A DNA stretch of 64,000 nt from Nannocystis bainbridge (lineage in GTDB: Bacteria; Myxococcota_A; Polyangia; Nannocystales; Nannocystaceae): contig NZ_JAQNDL010000005.1 in the NCBI RefSeq assembly GCF_028368995.1, positions 568,501 through 632,500 on the forward strand. The letters run 5' to 3'. The stretch's first letter is position 1; each line of letters starts with the position of its first letter. Shown here one piece after another: positions 24,153 to 33,101 of the stretch. Made by a program: the position numbers and the translations under genes. The notes under the pieces were generated by a model. It worked only from the letters and a program-made list of their open reading frames with translations. It ran no database searches and had not been told where the DNA came from.

Positions 24153-26696
24153 CTAGCCCTCGGCGGCGTCGCGGCGCCGCAGCATCCACGCCGTCAGCAG
24201 CAGGCACACCAGCGTGTAGCCCGCGAGCACCGCCCACACCAGCCCGATGTGCTCCGGCGTCGGGCTGTAGTTGACCGACGCGTAGACCTCGCAAGTCAGT
24301 GGGTCGCCCGGGAACTCGCAGCGGGTCATGTCGCGCGGCTCGAGCAGCGCCGCGATCGACCCCATCGACTCCATGCCCCAGCGCGCGCCGGTCAAGTACG
24401 ACAGCGGGGCCAGCACCGCCGGCAACGGCATCAGCGCCAGCGCGAACACCAATTGGGGGATCAGCGCCAGCGGCACCGTGCTCATCGCCTTGTCCGAGCT
24501 CGACACCCACGTCGAGATCAACAGCCCGAGGCCGACCCCCGACAGCGACGTCAAGAACACCGACACCAGCATCGCGCCCCACAGCCCGAGCGGCGGCTGG
24601 CGCGTCATGTCGATGAACCCGTACTCGGTCAGCGCCACATAGTCGGCCGCGAAGTCGACGCGCAGCAGCAGCAGCAGCATCAGCACCAGGCTCTGGACCG
24701 CGCACAGCCCCGCGAGCACGCCGAGCTTCGACAGCAGGTAGGCCGGGATCCGCAGGCTCGCCAGGCGCTCGCGGCGATAGATCTCCGACTCCTTGGTGAT
24801 CTCGCGGACCGAGTTGATCACGCCGAACCACACCGCCACCACGCTGAGCAAGAACAGCAACAGCCGCCCATTCGTCGACGGCGACGATTGCAGCGCCGTC
24901 GGCCGGGCCGCCAGCAGCAGCACCGCCCCGATCACCGGCGCTTGCAGCAGCAAGATCAGCAGGTTCTTGCGGTCGGCCGTGATAAGCCGCAGGTAGCGGT
25001 CCGCCAGCACGCGGGTCTGGAACAACCACGACGCGTCGTCGGTCGGCGGCGGGCGGACCGGCGTGCTGGTGGCCTTGACCGGCTCGTCGGCGATGCGGAA
25101 GTGGCCCGGCGCGACCGCCTGCAGCCGCACCCCCGACACCTCGCTCTCGGTCTGCCGCTCGTACACGTAGACCCGGTACTCGTCCGAGCGGCGGAACCGG
25201 ATCTCCCACAGCTCGGCCATCGTCGGCGCGCGCTTGGCCTGCGGGTTGTGCTCGTGCCACGAGCGGTACTCGGCCGCGAGCTCGCCCTGGCGCATCACCT
25301 CCGGCGGCCCGACCCGGCCCCCGAGCTTGGTGTAGATGTCGGCGAAATCGCCGCTGGTGACCCCGAACAGCGCCAGCGCCCCCGCGGGCGGCCCGTAATA
25401 GACCAGGCGTCCGCCGGCCATGAACGCCACCAGATCGCACTGCGTGATGTTGGCGGTCGCGTGGGTCACCAGCACCACCGTGCGGCCCGAGTCGGCGATG
25501 TACCGCAGCGTGTACATCATCTTCTTCTCGAGCCCCGGATCGAGCCCGCTGGTCGGCTCGTCGAGGAAGAACAGGTTGGGATCGGCGAGCAGCTCCGACG
25601 CGATCGAGACCCGCTTGCGCTGGCCGCCGGACAGCTCCGTGATCCGCTGCTGGCGCGCCTCGACCATCTCGACCTCCTCGAGCACGCGGACGATCCGCCC
25701 CTCGATCTCGGCCGCCGTCGTGTCGATCGACAGGCGCAGCCGCGCGGTGTAGCGCAGCGCCTCCTCCACCGTCAGGTTGCTGTGCAGGATGTCGTCCTGC
25801 GGCACGTAGCCGATCCCGCTGCGATAGCAGTGATAGTTCGAATACAGGTCGTCGTCGCCGACCCGCACCTGCCCGGCGTCCGGCCGGCGCACCCCGGCGA
25901 GCGCCGCCATCAGCGAGCTCTTGCCCGCGCCCGAGGCCCCGACCAGCGCCACGAACTCGCGCGGCTCGATCACCAGCGACACGTGGTCGAGGATCGCCTT
26001 GCCCGTCGAAGTCACCCGCACCAGCTCGCGGGCGTCGATCCGCATCGCCCCCTTCTGCTCGAATTGGTCGAGCGACTTGCCGGTGTAGATCAGCTTGAAC
26101 GGGCCGATCTGCAGCACGTCGCCCTGCTTGAGCTCGTGCACGTGGACCCGCACCCCGTTGACGAAGGTCCCGTTGGCGCTGCCGTGATCGGTGAGCTCGT
26201 GGCCGCGGTCGAACGCGCGGAGGGTCGCGTGCCGGCGCGACACCTGCAGGCTCGGCAGCACCAGGTCGCAGGCCTCGCGGCCGATCGTCACCTGCGGCTT
26301 GTCGAGCGCGCACCGCTGCACCGGCGACGTCGGCTGGGCCTGCGCCCGCTTGCCGATGTCCTGATACGTCAAGCTGACGAAGTTGCCGGTCACCGGATCG
26401 CCGATCCGGATCACGTCGCCGTCGTTGAACGCGTGCGAGCCGACGCGCCGCCCGCGGTAGAGCAGGCCGTTGCCGCCGCCGAGATCGACGATCCGGTGGC
26501 CCTGGCGATCGGGCTCGACGCGCGCGTGGTAGAGCGCGACCCAGGCCGACTGGATCACCACCTCGTTGTCCTGCCTGCGGCCGATCCGCAGCGGACGCGC
26601 GCCCAGGCGGACATCCTGCAGTTTGCGGCCCGCCGCCTCGATCGTCAGGTAGGTCGTCGCCGAGCGGATGACGACCGTATCCTCGGGCTCGTGCAC
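24153..26696 (-). CDS. FHA-FHA-ABC transporter (ABCG/ABC-2 type) half-transporter
   Basis: 847 residues. Two N-terminal forkhead-associated domains (about 35-100 and 135-203; the second has GRE, S-R-R-H and N-G-T motifs that bind phosphothreonine). Then an ABC ATPase: Walker A 253-260 (GASGAGKS), signature LSGGQ at 355-359, Walker B ending FFLDE at about 380, GLD. The C-terminal 260 residues hold about six membrane helices of the ABC-2/ABCG type. It should export a lipid or hydrophobic compound under control of a Ser/Thr kinase through the FHA domains; substrate unknown. GTG start at 26696 chosen over upstream codons because FHA1 begins soon after and minus-strand TACGAT lies 6 nt before it. 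Confidence 0.85.
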   Translation of the reverse strand: MHEPEDTVVIRSATTYLTIEAAGRKLQDVRLGARPLRIGRRQDNEVVIQSAWVALYHARVEPDRQGHRIVDLGGGNGLLYRGRRVGSHAFNDGDVIRIGDPVTGNFVSLTYQDIGKRAQAQPTSPVQRCALDKPQVTIGREACDLVLPSLQVSRRHATLRAFDRGHELTDHGSANGTFVNGVRVHVHELKQGDVLQIGPFKLIYTGKSLDQFEQKGAMRIDARELVRVTSTGKAILDHVSLVIEPREFVALVGASGAGKSSLMAALAGVRRPDAGQVRVGDDDLYSNYHCYRSGIGYVPQDDILHSNLTVEEALRYTARLRLSIDTTAAEIEGRIVRVLEEVEMVEARQQRITELSGGQRKRVSIASELLADPNLFFLDEPTSGLDPGLEKKMMYTLRYIADSGRTVVLVTHATANITQCDLVAFMAGGRLVYYGPPAGALALFGVTSGDFADIYTKLGGRVGPPEVMRQGELAAEYRSWHEHNPQAKRAPTMAELWEIRFRRSDEYRVYVYERQTESEVSGVRLQAVAPGHFRIADEPVKATSTPVRPPPTDDASWLFQTRVLADRYLRLITADRKNLLILLLQAPVIGAVLLLAARPTALQSSPSTNGRLLLFLLSVVAVWFGVINSVREITKESEIYRRERLASLRIPAYLLSKLGVLAGLCAVQSLVLMLLLLLRVDFAADYVALTEYGFIDMTRQPPLGLWGAMLVSVFLTSLSGVGLGLLISTWVSSSDKAMSTVPLALIPQLVFALALMPLPAVLAPLSYLTGARWGMESMGSIAALLEPRDMTRCEFPGDPLTCEVYASVNYSPTPEHIGLVWAVLAGYTLVCLLLTAWMLRRRDAAEG

Positions 26697-26702
26697 GCCG
26701 GC

Positions 26703-26708
26703 ATCGTA
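26703..26708 (-). promoter_or_regulatory. Candidate -10 element (TACGAT) for gene at 26696
   Basis: Minus-strand TACGAT ends 6 nt before the GTG of the FHA-ABC transporter. Confidence 0.5.
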
Positions 26709-26857
26709 CCCAATGGCGCCGGCCGCAGCGCATTCCGTCGCCGCTTCGGACCGGAAAGGCGCGTCCGCCGAGCGCGAGCCGCGCGAGCGATGCCTGCTCA
26801 AGCGGACAGGTCGCGTCCTCGCCCGCCGCGCGCGATCCCGAGGTGCGGCGATCGTGT

Positions 26858-26863
26858 TACGCT
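26858..26863 (+). promoter_or_regulatory. Candidate extended -10 (TACGCT) for gene at 26873
   Basis: TGTTACGCT: TGN plus TANNNT, ending 9 nt before the ATG at 26873. It favours this ATG over the earlier in-frame ATG at 26843, which would lie upstream of the promoter. Confidence 0.45.
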
Positions 26864-26872
26864 CGGCAGCCG

Positions 26873-27406
26873 ATGACACTGGCCACCCCGCGCCCCACTT
26901 CTCCCGGCCTCCTGCGCCGCGTGCACCTGACCGGGATGCTGGCCCTGACCCTCGCCAGCGCCGCCTGCGACGTCGACGAGATCGAGGTGTCGAGCGACAA
27001 GTCGGGCGCCTACAAGTCGGAATCGGGCGGCCGCGGCACCAAGGTCCTCACCGCCGCCGACGGCTCGACGGTGACGATCCAGCGCGACGGCACGGTCACC
27101 AAGCCTGACGGCACCAAGGTCCAGGTCAAGAAGGACGGCACGATCGTCATGTCCGACGGCAAGCGCGTGCGCGTGTTCCCCGACGGCTCACGCTCGACGC
27201 TGTCGGTCGAGCGCACCGAGTTCACCGCCGACGGCTCGATGGTCGTGGTCGCCGACGACGGCTCGCGCACGACGATCGCCCCCAACGGCACCGTCACCCG
27301 CGAGCTCCCCGGCGGCGCCCGCTCGTCGCTGACGATCGAGAAGCCCACGCCCCCCTCGGCCGCCCCGGCCCCGACCCCCGCCCCGACCCAGACCGCCACG
27401 CCCTGA
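26873..27406 (+). CDS. Lipoprotein with G-box-like (TCP10_C-like) beta repeats
   Basis: 177 residues. Signal and lipobox (SAAC, about residue 32). Residues about 55-140 consist of short repeats such as DGSTVTIQRDGT, DGTKVQVKKDGT, DGKRVRVFPDGS and DGSRTTIAPNGT, similar in rhythm to the G-box repeats of TCP10/CPAP C-termini, which build an extended single-layer beta sheet. A Pro/Ala/Thr tail ends the protein. No enzymatic feature. It is divergent from the FHA-ABC transporter gene across 176 bp, so the two may be co-regulated. Confidence 0.65.
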   Translation: MTLATPRPTSPGLLRRVHLTGMLALTLASAACDVDEIEVSSDKSGAYKSESGGRGTKVLTAADGSTVTIQRDGTVTKPDGTKVQVKKDGTIVMSDGKRVRVFPDGSRSTLSVERTEFTADGSMVVVADDGSRTTIAPNGTVTRELPGGARSSLTIEKPTPPSAAPAPTPAPTQTATP

Positions 27407-27517
27407 GCCCCGCGCCGGGCCGGCTCGCGGGCCGCGCTCGGGGGGATGCCGCGAACTCAGCTTCACGATCTGCGAGGCGCCGCGCGACGGCCGCGAGATC
27501 GCTCGCTCCCGGAAAAG

Positions 27518-27547
27518 ATGGCCACAAGGACATGTCCTTGTGGCCAT
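27518..27547. repeat. ACATGTCC inverted repeat, element C1 (30-bp perfect palindrome)
   Basis: Perfect palindrome centred on ACATGT at 27532/27533, with outer arms built on GGCCACAAGG / CCTTGTGGCC. The longest uninterrupted palindrome of the family in this window. Confidence 0.8.
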
Positions 27548-27557
27548 TTCTCTTCGC

Positions 27558-27578
27558 ACATGTCCTCGTAGGCATGTC
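27558..27578. repeat. ACATGTCC inverted repeat, element C2
   Basis: ACATGTCC, loop TCGTA, then GGCATGTC: one mismatch relative to a perfect arm. It lies 10 bp after C1. Confidence 0.6.
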
Positions 27579-27719
27579 CCACGGGCCATCTACCCTCAAT
27601 CCATCCAGCGGGACCCGGACCGGGCCAGCCGCGGCGAGGCGTTCGCCGGAGGTCGTCGGAGAACCCGCTGAAATCGACGACCTCGAGCACGCAGCTCCGC
27701 CCGCGCAGCTCGCCCGCGC

Positions 27720-28784
27720 TCAGCGACCGCCCGTGCGCGCCTGGTCGATGCAATACACCAGCCCGTCGCGCAGGCTGGCGCGGGTCGTCAGCTTGGACAG
27801 GTCGATCCCGATCGACACCATCGTCTGCGCGATCGAGGGGCGGATGCCGGTGATGATGCAGCGCGCGCCCAGCAGCTCGGCCGCCATCACCAGCCGCAGC
27901 AGGTGCTCGGCCGTCGCGGTGTCGATGAACTCGACCCCCGTCAGATCGATGATCGTGTGGCGCGCCTTCTTCTGGATGATCGCCTCGAGCAGGCGACCCA
28001 TCGTATCGGCCGCGCGTCGGCCGTCGACCGCCCCGATCAGCGGCAGGCTGAGCACGCCCTCCCAGACCTCGATGATCGGGGTCGCCAGCGCGCGGATGGC
28101 CTCCTCTTGCTGCGCGATCAGGCTCAGCTTCTCCAGCAGCTGCCTCTCCGTCTCGGCCCGCTCGTCGACCTCCTTGCGCACCCGCTCGAGCGCGACCGCG
28201 AGGTCGGCCCGGGTCGCGTCGTCGGTCGCCAGCATGTGCTCGATCCGGTCCTCCAGGCTCGCCTCCGAGGGCGTGACCACGAACTCGTCGTACGCGTCGC
28301 CGCTCGTGACCGACGCGACCTGCTCTGCCCAGCACTGCGACACCTCGAAGTGGCGCTGGAAGATGCCGGCGAACTTGCCGCCGAGGTAGCTCGCGCCCCA
28401 GCTGACCCCGAGCACCTTCTGGATGTTCGTCTCCCAGTGATGGTGCACGCGCAGCACGGCGCGGCGGGCCTTGCGATCGAGCGAGACCAGCTCCCAGCGG
28501 CCCCACCCGAACGTCGCGGCGACCTCGACCAGCGCGGCGAAGCCCGCCTCGAAGCTGGGGAACTGCGAGATGTACGCCCAATCGCCCTCGACCCCGTCGC
28601 GTCCGCCGCCGTGCAGCGCGAGGCGGAAGCGATCCGTGCCGACCATGCGCTGCAGCCCGCTGATCAGGCCCGTCAGCGTGCTCTCGGTCCAGATGAAGAT
28701 CGCCGGGTTACCCGCCATGCGGATGTTGCCGCGTTCGGTGTCGTACTCAAACTCGAGTCCCCCCAGAGTCGCGCGCTCGATCAT
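27720..28784 (-). CDS. RsbR-type STAS sensor protein
   Basis: 354 residues, cytosolic. The N-terminal half (about 1-175) resembles a V4R-like sensor domain (GVSWGASYLGGKFAGIFQRHF). A coiled-coil linker follows at about 190-225 (RVRKEVDERAETERQLLEKLSL). The C-terminal 115 residues are a STAS domain closely resembling RsbR/stressosome proteins: PIIEVWEGVLSLPLIGAVD, IIDLTGVEFIDTATAEHLLRL, GARCIITGIRPSIAQTM. The phosphorylatable Thr of the IDTA motif is present. Such proteins sense a signal and control a partner-switching kinase or sigma factor; no RsbS or RsbT gene adjoins it. An ATG at 28826 is also possible, but MIERATLGG at 28784 begins the folded domain. Confidence 0.75.
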   Translation of the reverse strand: MIERATLGGLEFEYDTERGNIRMAGNPAIFIWTESTLTGLISGLQRMVGTDRFRLALHGGGRDGVEGDWAYISQFPSFEAGFAALVEVAATFGWGRWELVSLDRKARRAVLRVHHHWETNIQKVLGVSWGASYLGGKFAGIFQRHFEVSQCWAEQVASVTSGDAYDEFVVTPSEASLEDRIEHMLATDDATRADLAVALERVRKEVDERAETERQLLEKLSLIAQQEEAIRALATPIIEVWEGVLSLPLIGAVDGRRAADTMGRLLEAIIQKKARHTIIDLTGVEFIDTATAEHLLRLVMAAELLGARCIITGIRPSIAQTMVSIGIDLSKLTTRASLRDGLVYCIDQARTGGR

Positions 28785-29277
28785 GTCGTCGCAGCGACTG
28801 AAACACTTTCCTGGCGCCGGCACCACGGAGAACTTCGACTTCGTCGCGGGCGACGAACGGCGTCTGGGCCGCGATTGCGCCCGCTTCGTCGCGCCGCCGA
28901 TCGACGGCGAGCCCGGCGCCTCGTGGCGAAGCCGATACTACATTGTGGTCGGACCTCACCGTCGGAATGTGTCCATGACGATCGCGCCGCGTCACGGTCA
29001 CGAGACGGCCTGATGCCAATGGTGGCGACCGCACCGCACGTGAGACCCCACGCGGCGCCGCGAGCGAACGCGTCGATACGACGACTGCCATCCGCGCCGG
29101 CCCTGCCCATCCGCGCAGCATGGCGGAGCGGACAATCGTCCGCCAACCATTCACAGCACCTGCCATCCCGGCGCTTCCATGACTCCGAGCGGCGCGAATA
29201 TCGCGACCCGCCGCCGGCGCCGTCAGCGACTGCCGACCCACACGAGGCGCGAAGGCGAGCCCCACGACGGGGCGCGG
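28785..29277. other. Intergenic region without a supported gene
   Basis: 493 bp between two minus-strand signalling genes. Open frames are Arg-rich and lack recognisable domains. It must contain the promoter of the STAS gene, but I can pick out no clear -10/-35. Confidence 0.45.
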
Positions 29278-30336
29278 CTAGTCCTGGCCCTTCGGACAGC
29301 TACGGAGCGACGACGCGGCGCCCCGGCGGGCCGGCCAGTGGAACCACGCCACGAAGTGATCGCGGATCAAGCGGGCCCCGAGATAGCGCTGGACCAGCGC
29401 CTCGCGGGCGGAGTCGAGGCCGTAGCCGTGGCTGACGATGTCGCTGCAGATCTGCAGGCCGATGCCGTGACCGTCGGTCGTGTAGCGGGTGGCGAAGATC
29501 CGGCTGAAGTCGTCGCCAAGATCGGCGAGCAGGCGGGCGCGGTGCTCCGGCGTGACCTGATTGCTGACCACCACCCGCAGGTCGGTCTCCTGCGCCTCGC
29601 CGAGCGGGAAGATGTCGACGTGCACCACCGCGTCGGAGGCGAACCGCGCCGCGTTGTTGATCAGGTTGTACATCACGCGATCGAGCGCCGCGAACTCCAT
29701 GCAGCACTCCGAGACCGCCCCGTGGAACTCGCAATCCAGGTCGACCCGCACGCGCCCGGCGTCGGCGGCCCCGTAGGCGATCCCCGCCCACTTCTCGACC
29801 AGCAGCGACGCGTCGTGATCGACCGGCGCCAGGTCGACCGCGTAGCCGCTCGGGTCGAGGTCGGGCAGCGCGTTGCGCATGATCTTGAGGTGGTCGCGGA
29901 CCAGGAAGAACACGCGCTCGAAGTCCTCCACCTCGGCCTCGCCGGCCTCGCACAGGTCGAGGTGCATGAGCAGCCCGCTGAGGCTGCCGCCGCGCACGTC
30001 GTGATAGACCTTGCGCACCGCCAGCGGCGTGTCCTCGGCCACCAGAGCCGCGCCCAGCCCGCGGATCTGCTCGCACAGGGTCGGGTAGTCCTGCCGCTTC
30101 AGCTCCTCGCGCACGCGGGCGAGCCCCTGCTCCGGCTCGTCGAGGCCGCCGACCAGCGCGTACAACCCCCGCAGGAAGTCGTAGATCCGCCGCACCACCG
30201 CGGCGTCGCCGGGCGCCAGGTCTTGGATCGAGGCCACGACCGTGTCTCCGACATAACGACGCGCACGCGGGCGAATATTGGCAGGGGGCGCGAGCGCGAC
30301 CAGTTCCGGGCGGGTGAGCGGTGAGGCGGTTTCCAT
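29278..30336 (-). CDS. Sensor histidine kinase-like protein without obvious input domain
   Basis: 352 residues, no membrane helices. H112 in VYHDVRGGSLSGLL is the likely phospho-accepting His of a HisKA-like helix pair. The ATPase region has an N-box (VMYNLINNAARFA, about 221-233), and GHGIGLQICSDIVSHGYGL matches a G2 box. The G1 box is degenerate (VVSNQV instead of DxGxG). The first 100 residues are helical and match no known sensor domain. GAGGAG lies 8 nt before the ATG at 30336. It lies about 1 kb from a CheY-like regulator and a PAS protein, so it may belong to a local two-component system. Confidence 0.7.
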   Translation of the reverse strand: METASPLTRPELVALAPPANIRPRARRYVGDTVVASIQDLAPGDAAVVRRIYDFLRGLYALVGGLDEPEQGLARVREELKRQDYPTLCEQIRGLGAALVAEDTPLAVRKVYHDVRGGSLSGLLMHLDLCEAGEAEVEDFERVFFLVRDHLKIMRNALPDLDPSGYAVDLAPVDHDASLLVEKWAGIAYGAADAGRVRVDLDCEFHGAVSECCMEFAALDRVMYNLINNAARFASDAVVHVDIFPLGEAQETDLRVVVSNQVTPEHRARLLADLGDDFSRIFATRYTTDGHGIGLQICSDIVSHGYGLDSAREALVQRYLGARLIRDHFVAWFHWPARRGAASSLRSCPKGQD

Positions 30337-30854
30337 GGCCGTCTCCTCGAGACTGCTCCCCATTCCGCACGGATGCAAGGTGACGCCGAATGAGAGGACC
30401 GTCTCGTACGCGGGGTCGCGCCTCACGTGCGAGGCATGATTTCGACCTCGGGGTAAACCGCGCCAACGCCACGGCCGAGGCCGCTTGGCGGCCGTTCAGC
30501 AACCTTGGACAGATACTACGAACCTTATCTACGGCTATCACCGAATCATGCGATGATCCGCATCCGAATCACCACATGCGCAGTGCCATCATCGCAGCGG
30601 GGGCCGTCGGACCCGCGCTGCGCGCCCGTTCACGCGCCGCCGGGCCTGTCGAACCTTCGCCTCCTGTGTTCAAGGTCGGGTCGGGCTCCGCATGAGCCCG
30701 ACGTGCTCCCTATATGGTGTCCGCGCCGACTTGACGCCTCGCCGGGCTGCATCCATGGTCGTAGGACCGCGGCGAAGCTGATCTCGTCGCGCCCCACGCG
30801 GAGGCTCGACCGAGCAGAGCGAGCGAAGCGCCACCCTTGAACCAGAGCCTAATC
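30337..30854. other. Intergenic region between divergent genes
   Basis: 518 bp. A less GC-rich stretch at about 30500-30545 contains TTGGAC (30505-30510) and TTATCT (30525-30530), spaced 14 nt, too short for a standard promoter. No gene supported. Confidence 0.4.
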
Positions 30855-31457
30855 ATGCAGAGAGCCGCCACCCCCTATTCGCTCCGCCTGACCTTGCGCT
30901 GCCCGCTCGTCGCGCTGGGCCAGGGGCCCCAGCGAGCATTCGACACGTTCCGCGGCGAGCTCGTGCGCGACGATGTCGTGTGCGCCGCCGCGGACGTGTA
31001 CGCGGTGCGGCTCGACAGCCGCGACGCCGCCTATGCCCGGGCCGCGGCGAGCCTCGGCAGCGAATACCTGACGCGGGTGTGCGGCGAGGCGCTGACGGGC
31101 GAGGGTTACGTCCAGGACCAGATCGCCGATTGCTTCTGGCACCCGGTGACCGACGTCTACGTCATCGACGGCATCACCACCAGCTTCGCCGCCGCCGAGC
31201 GCCCGGTCCTGCTCGGGCTGTTCGTGCAGACGATCTGGGCCGCGCTCGCGCGCGACGGCGGCCTACTGTTCCTCGACGTCCCCGCGACCGAGCTGCCGTT
31301 CTGGCGCTACCTGATGGGCGCCGATCTGCAGTCCGGCTTCGTCGTCGCGGCCAGCGAATACCTGCTGCGGAGCGACGACAGCCCGCGCCCCGCCCAGCTC
31401 ACCGAGCCCACCGCGCGGCCGGCGTCGCAGTGGCGAGCCGCCGCCAGCCGCAACTGA
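30855..31457 (+). CDS. Cytosolic protein of unknown function
   Basis: 200 residues with no signal peptide. The fold appears alpha/beta: DVYVIDGITTSFAAAERPVLLGLFVQTIWAALARDGGLLFLDVP is a buried strand-helix-strand core, followed by LPFWRYLMGADLQSGFVVAASEYLL. No family recognised. The ATG at 30855 is preferred over a TTG 18 nt upstream. It ends 2 bp before the convergent stop of the CheY-like gene and sits between kinase and regulator, so a signalling role is possible but unproven. Confidence 0.6.
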   Translation: MQRAATPYSLRLTLRCPLVALGQGPQRAFDTFRGELVRDDVVCAAADVYAVRLDSRDAAYARAAASLGSEYLTRVCGEALTGEGYVQDQIADCFWHPVTDVYVIDGITTSFAAAERPVLLGLFVQTIWAALARDGGLLFLDVPATELPFWRYLMGADLQSGFVVAASEYLLRSDDSPRPAQLTEPTARPASQWRAAASRN

Positions 31458-31459
31458 GG

Positions 31460-31834
31460 TCAGCCGCGCGGGCTCGCCGGCGGCCCGCAGTAGCTCCGCA
31501 CCAAGTTCAGGAGCACGTCGAATTCGATCGGCTTGCGCACGAATGCGGCGACCCCCGGCGGCGCGGTCCTGGGATTCTCGGCCGACAGGATCACGACCGG
31601 CAGCGCGAGGATGCGGTCCTGATCGCGCAGGACGTCGATGACCTCCCAGTCGCCGAGGATCGGCATCATGAGGTCGACGAGGATCAGGCACGGATCGCGG
31701 TCCGACCGGCGCAAGAACGTCTGCGCCTCTTCGCCGCTCGCGGCCTCCTCGACGACGTAGCCCTCGCGTCGCAGCAGGACGGCCGAGACTCCACGAATTT
31801 CGGAGTCGTCTTCGATGATGAGAATCGTGGGCAT
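31460..31834 (-). CDS. Single-domain response regulator (CheY-like)
   Basis: 124 residues, receiver domain only. Acidic pocket E8-D9-D10, phospho-acceptor D54 in LILVDLMMP, S84 in VVILSAEN, and K101 in FVRKPI are all in the expected places. There is no output domain, so it works by protein-protein contact or phosphorelay. Its likely partner is the histidine kinase-like protein about 1 kb away on the same strand. Minus-strand TAGGTT at 31845-31850 lies 10 nt before the ATG. Confidence 0.85.
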   Translation of the reverse strand: MPTILIIEDDSEIRGVSAVLLRREGYVVEEAASGEEAQTFLRRSDRDPCLILVDLMMPILGDWEVIDVLRDQDRILALPVVILSAENPRTAPPGVAAFVRKPIEFDVLLNLVRSYCGPPASPRG

Positions 31835-32009
31835 GAGGGCCGGGAACCTAGCAGACCCGCCACGCGCGAGGACTACGGCGCCGTCGGCGCAGCCACCATG
31901 GGTCCGCGTCCTCGTCACGACCGGGGCGCGAGCCCCGCGACGCATCGACCTTGCGTCTGCGACATCTGCCAGCAAATCCGCCGCAGCATGCTAGGCTGAA
32001 CGCGGATCG

Positions 32010-32729
32010 ATGAGCGACCTCGGGCCCGAATTTTCCCCTGATGCTCGTGCCCGCCTCGCCGCGATCGTCGACGACGCCCACGACGCGATCCTGAGCCGCT
32101 CGCTCGACGGCACCATTTTGTCGTGGAACCGCGGCGCAGAGCGCCTGTTCGGCTACCTGGCGCACGAGGTGATCGGCCGCCCGGTGAGCATGCTCGTGCC
32201 GGCCGACCGCGCCGACGAGGAGGCCCAGGTGACGGCGCGGATCGGCACGGGCGAGCCGCTGCCGCCGTTCGACACCGAGCGGCGCCGCAAGGACGGCCAG
32301 CTCGCCGCCGTGGCCCTCGCCGTCTCCCCGCTCAAGGACGAAGGCGGCCGGGTCATCGGCTCCTCGATCGTCGCCCGCGAGCGCAATGATCACACCCACC
32401 GCGAGTACGACGCCGCCGCGCCGTTCAGCGGCCTGCACCACGCCAACCCCGACATGGCCGCGCTGCTGTCCGCGCTGGAGGACGAGCTGCGCAACCGCCT
32501 CCACGTCGTCACGATCTCCGCCCACCTGCTCGCCCGCAGCCCCCGCGGCGACGCATCCGCCGCCACCGCCCGCGAGCTGCTGGCCCGGCAGGCGAACGAG
32601 CTCCCGCGCCTGATCCAGCTGTTCACCGAGACCGCCGCCGGGCTCGAAGACTCGGCCCGGGGCCCCGCAGAGCCGCCCCTGGGCGCCGCCGACCTCACCG
32701 CCCCGGCCCAGCCCGAAAGCTCGCCCTAG
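32010..32729 (+). CDS. PAS-domain signalling protein
   Basis: 239 residues, soluble. Residues about 15-125 are a PAS domain (DAILSRSLDGTILSWNRGAERLFGY, EVIGRPVSMLVP, RRRKDGQLAAVALAVSPLKDEGGRVIGSSIVARE). Residues about 150-215 form a helical pair with LRNRLHVVTISAHLL, like a HisKA dimerisation helix. No ATPase domain follows, so it is not a kinase by itself. It may dimerise with, or be phosphorylated by, a kinase in trans. TAGGCT lies 12 nt before the ATG. The gene is divergent from the CheY-like gene across 175 bp. Element D lies 18 nt after the stop. Confidence 0.75.
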   Translation: MSDLGPEFSPDARARLAAIVDDAHDAILSRSLDGTILSWNRGAERLFGYLAHEVIGRPVSMLVPADRADEEAQVTARIGTGEPLPPFDTERRRKDGQLAAVALAVSPLKDEGGRVIGSSIVARERNDHTHREYDAAAPFSGLHHANPDMAALLSALEDELRNRLHVVTISAHLLARSPRGDASAATARELLARQANELPRLIQLFTETAAGLEDSARGPAEPPLGAADLTAPAQPESSP

Positions 32730-32747
32730 TCCAGCCCTGGCCCTCGG

Positions 32748-32769
32748 GACATGTCCCCGGGGACATGTC
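32748..32769. repeat. ACATGTCC inverted repeat, element D
   Basis: Perfect 22-bp palindrome: arms GACATGTCCCC / GGGGACATGTC with no loop, 18 nt after the stop of the PAS gene. Confidence 0.75.
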
Positions 32770-33000
32770 ACTGCATTCGCAGACGCCGGCGGCCGCCGCC
32801 TCCGGACAGTGTCACCACCGGACGGCGAGGCCGGACACCTGTCGTGGGCCGGACACCCCGCCGCGGCCGACGTAACCCACGAGCGAGCGGCGCTCGCAAG
32901 TGACCGGGCGTGCACGGCCTGCGCCTCGCCCACCTCCCGACAATGGCGGCACCTGCGGCGATCCGGCGCCGACGAATGGTACGAGCACACGCGGGGGTCG

Positions 33001-33030
33001 GGCGCCCACGGGCGCCCACGGGCGCCCACC
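33001..33030 (+). repeat. 10-bp tandem repeat, three units
   Basis: Three consecutive GGCGCCCACG-type units (last one ends C instead of G), about 70 bp upstream of the B12-binding-like gene. Confidence 0.7.
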
Positions 33031-33088
33031 GGGCCGCCGGCTGCGATTGGTCAATGTTCACCTCGTGGGACGGCGCCGGGGATTCGGC

Positions 33089-33094
33089 TACGAT
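33089..33094 (+). promoter_or_regulatory. Candidate -10 element (TACGAT) for gene at 33102
   Basis: TACGAT ends 7 nt before the ATG at 33102. It overlaps the alternative ATG at 33093, which makes 33102 the better start. Confidence 0.5.
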
Positions 33095-33101
33095 GCCGCG
33101 C

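Larger units (their letters stand above)
27407..27719. other. Intergenic region between convergent genes with two hairpin elements
   Basis: 313 bp. Contains elements C1 (27518-27547) and C2 (27558-27578). No gene supported. Confidence 0.6.
32730..33101. other. Intergenic region with element D and a short tandem repeat
   Basis: 372 bp. Holds element D (32748-32769), a 10-bp tandem repeat (33001-33030) and a -10-like TACGAT at its right end. No gene supported. Confidence 0.5.

Noticed and set aside
29259..29273. GCCCC/GGGGC hairpin after the histidine kinase stop as a terminator
   Set aside because: Only five base pairs and no T-run. Such GC hairpins are common by chance here.
30505..30531. 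TTGGAC and TTATCT as a sigma-70 promoter
   Set aside because: Spacing of 14 nt is too short, and the site lies over 300 bp from the nearest start.
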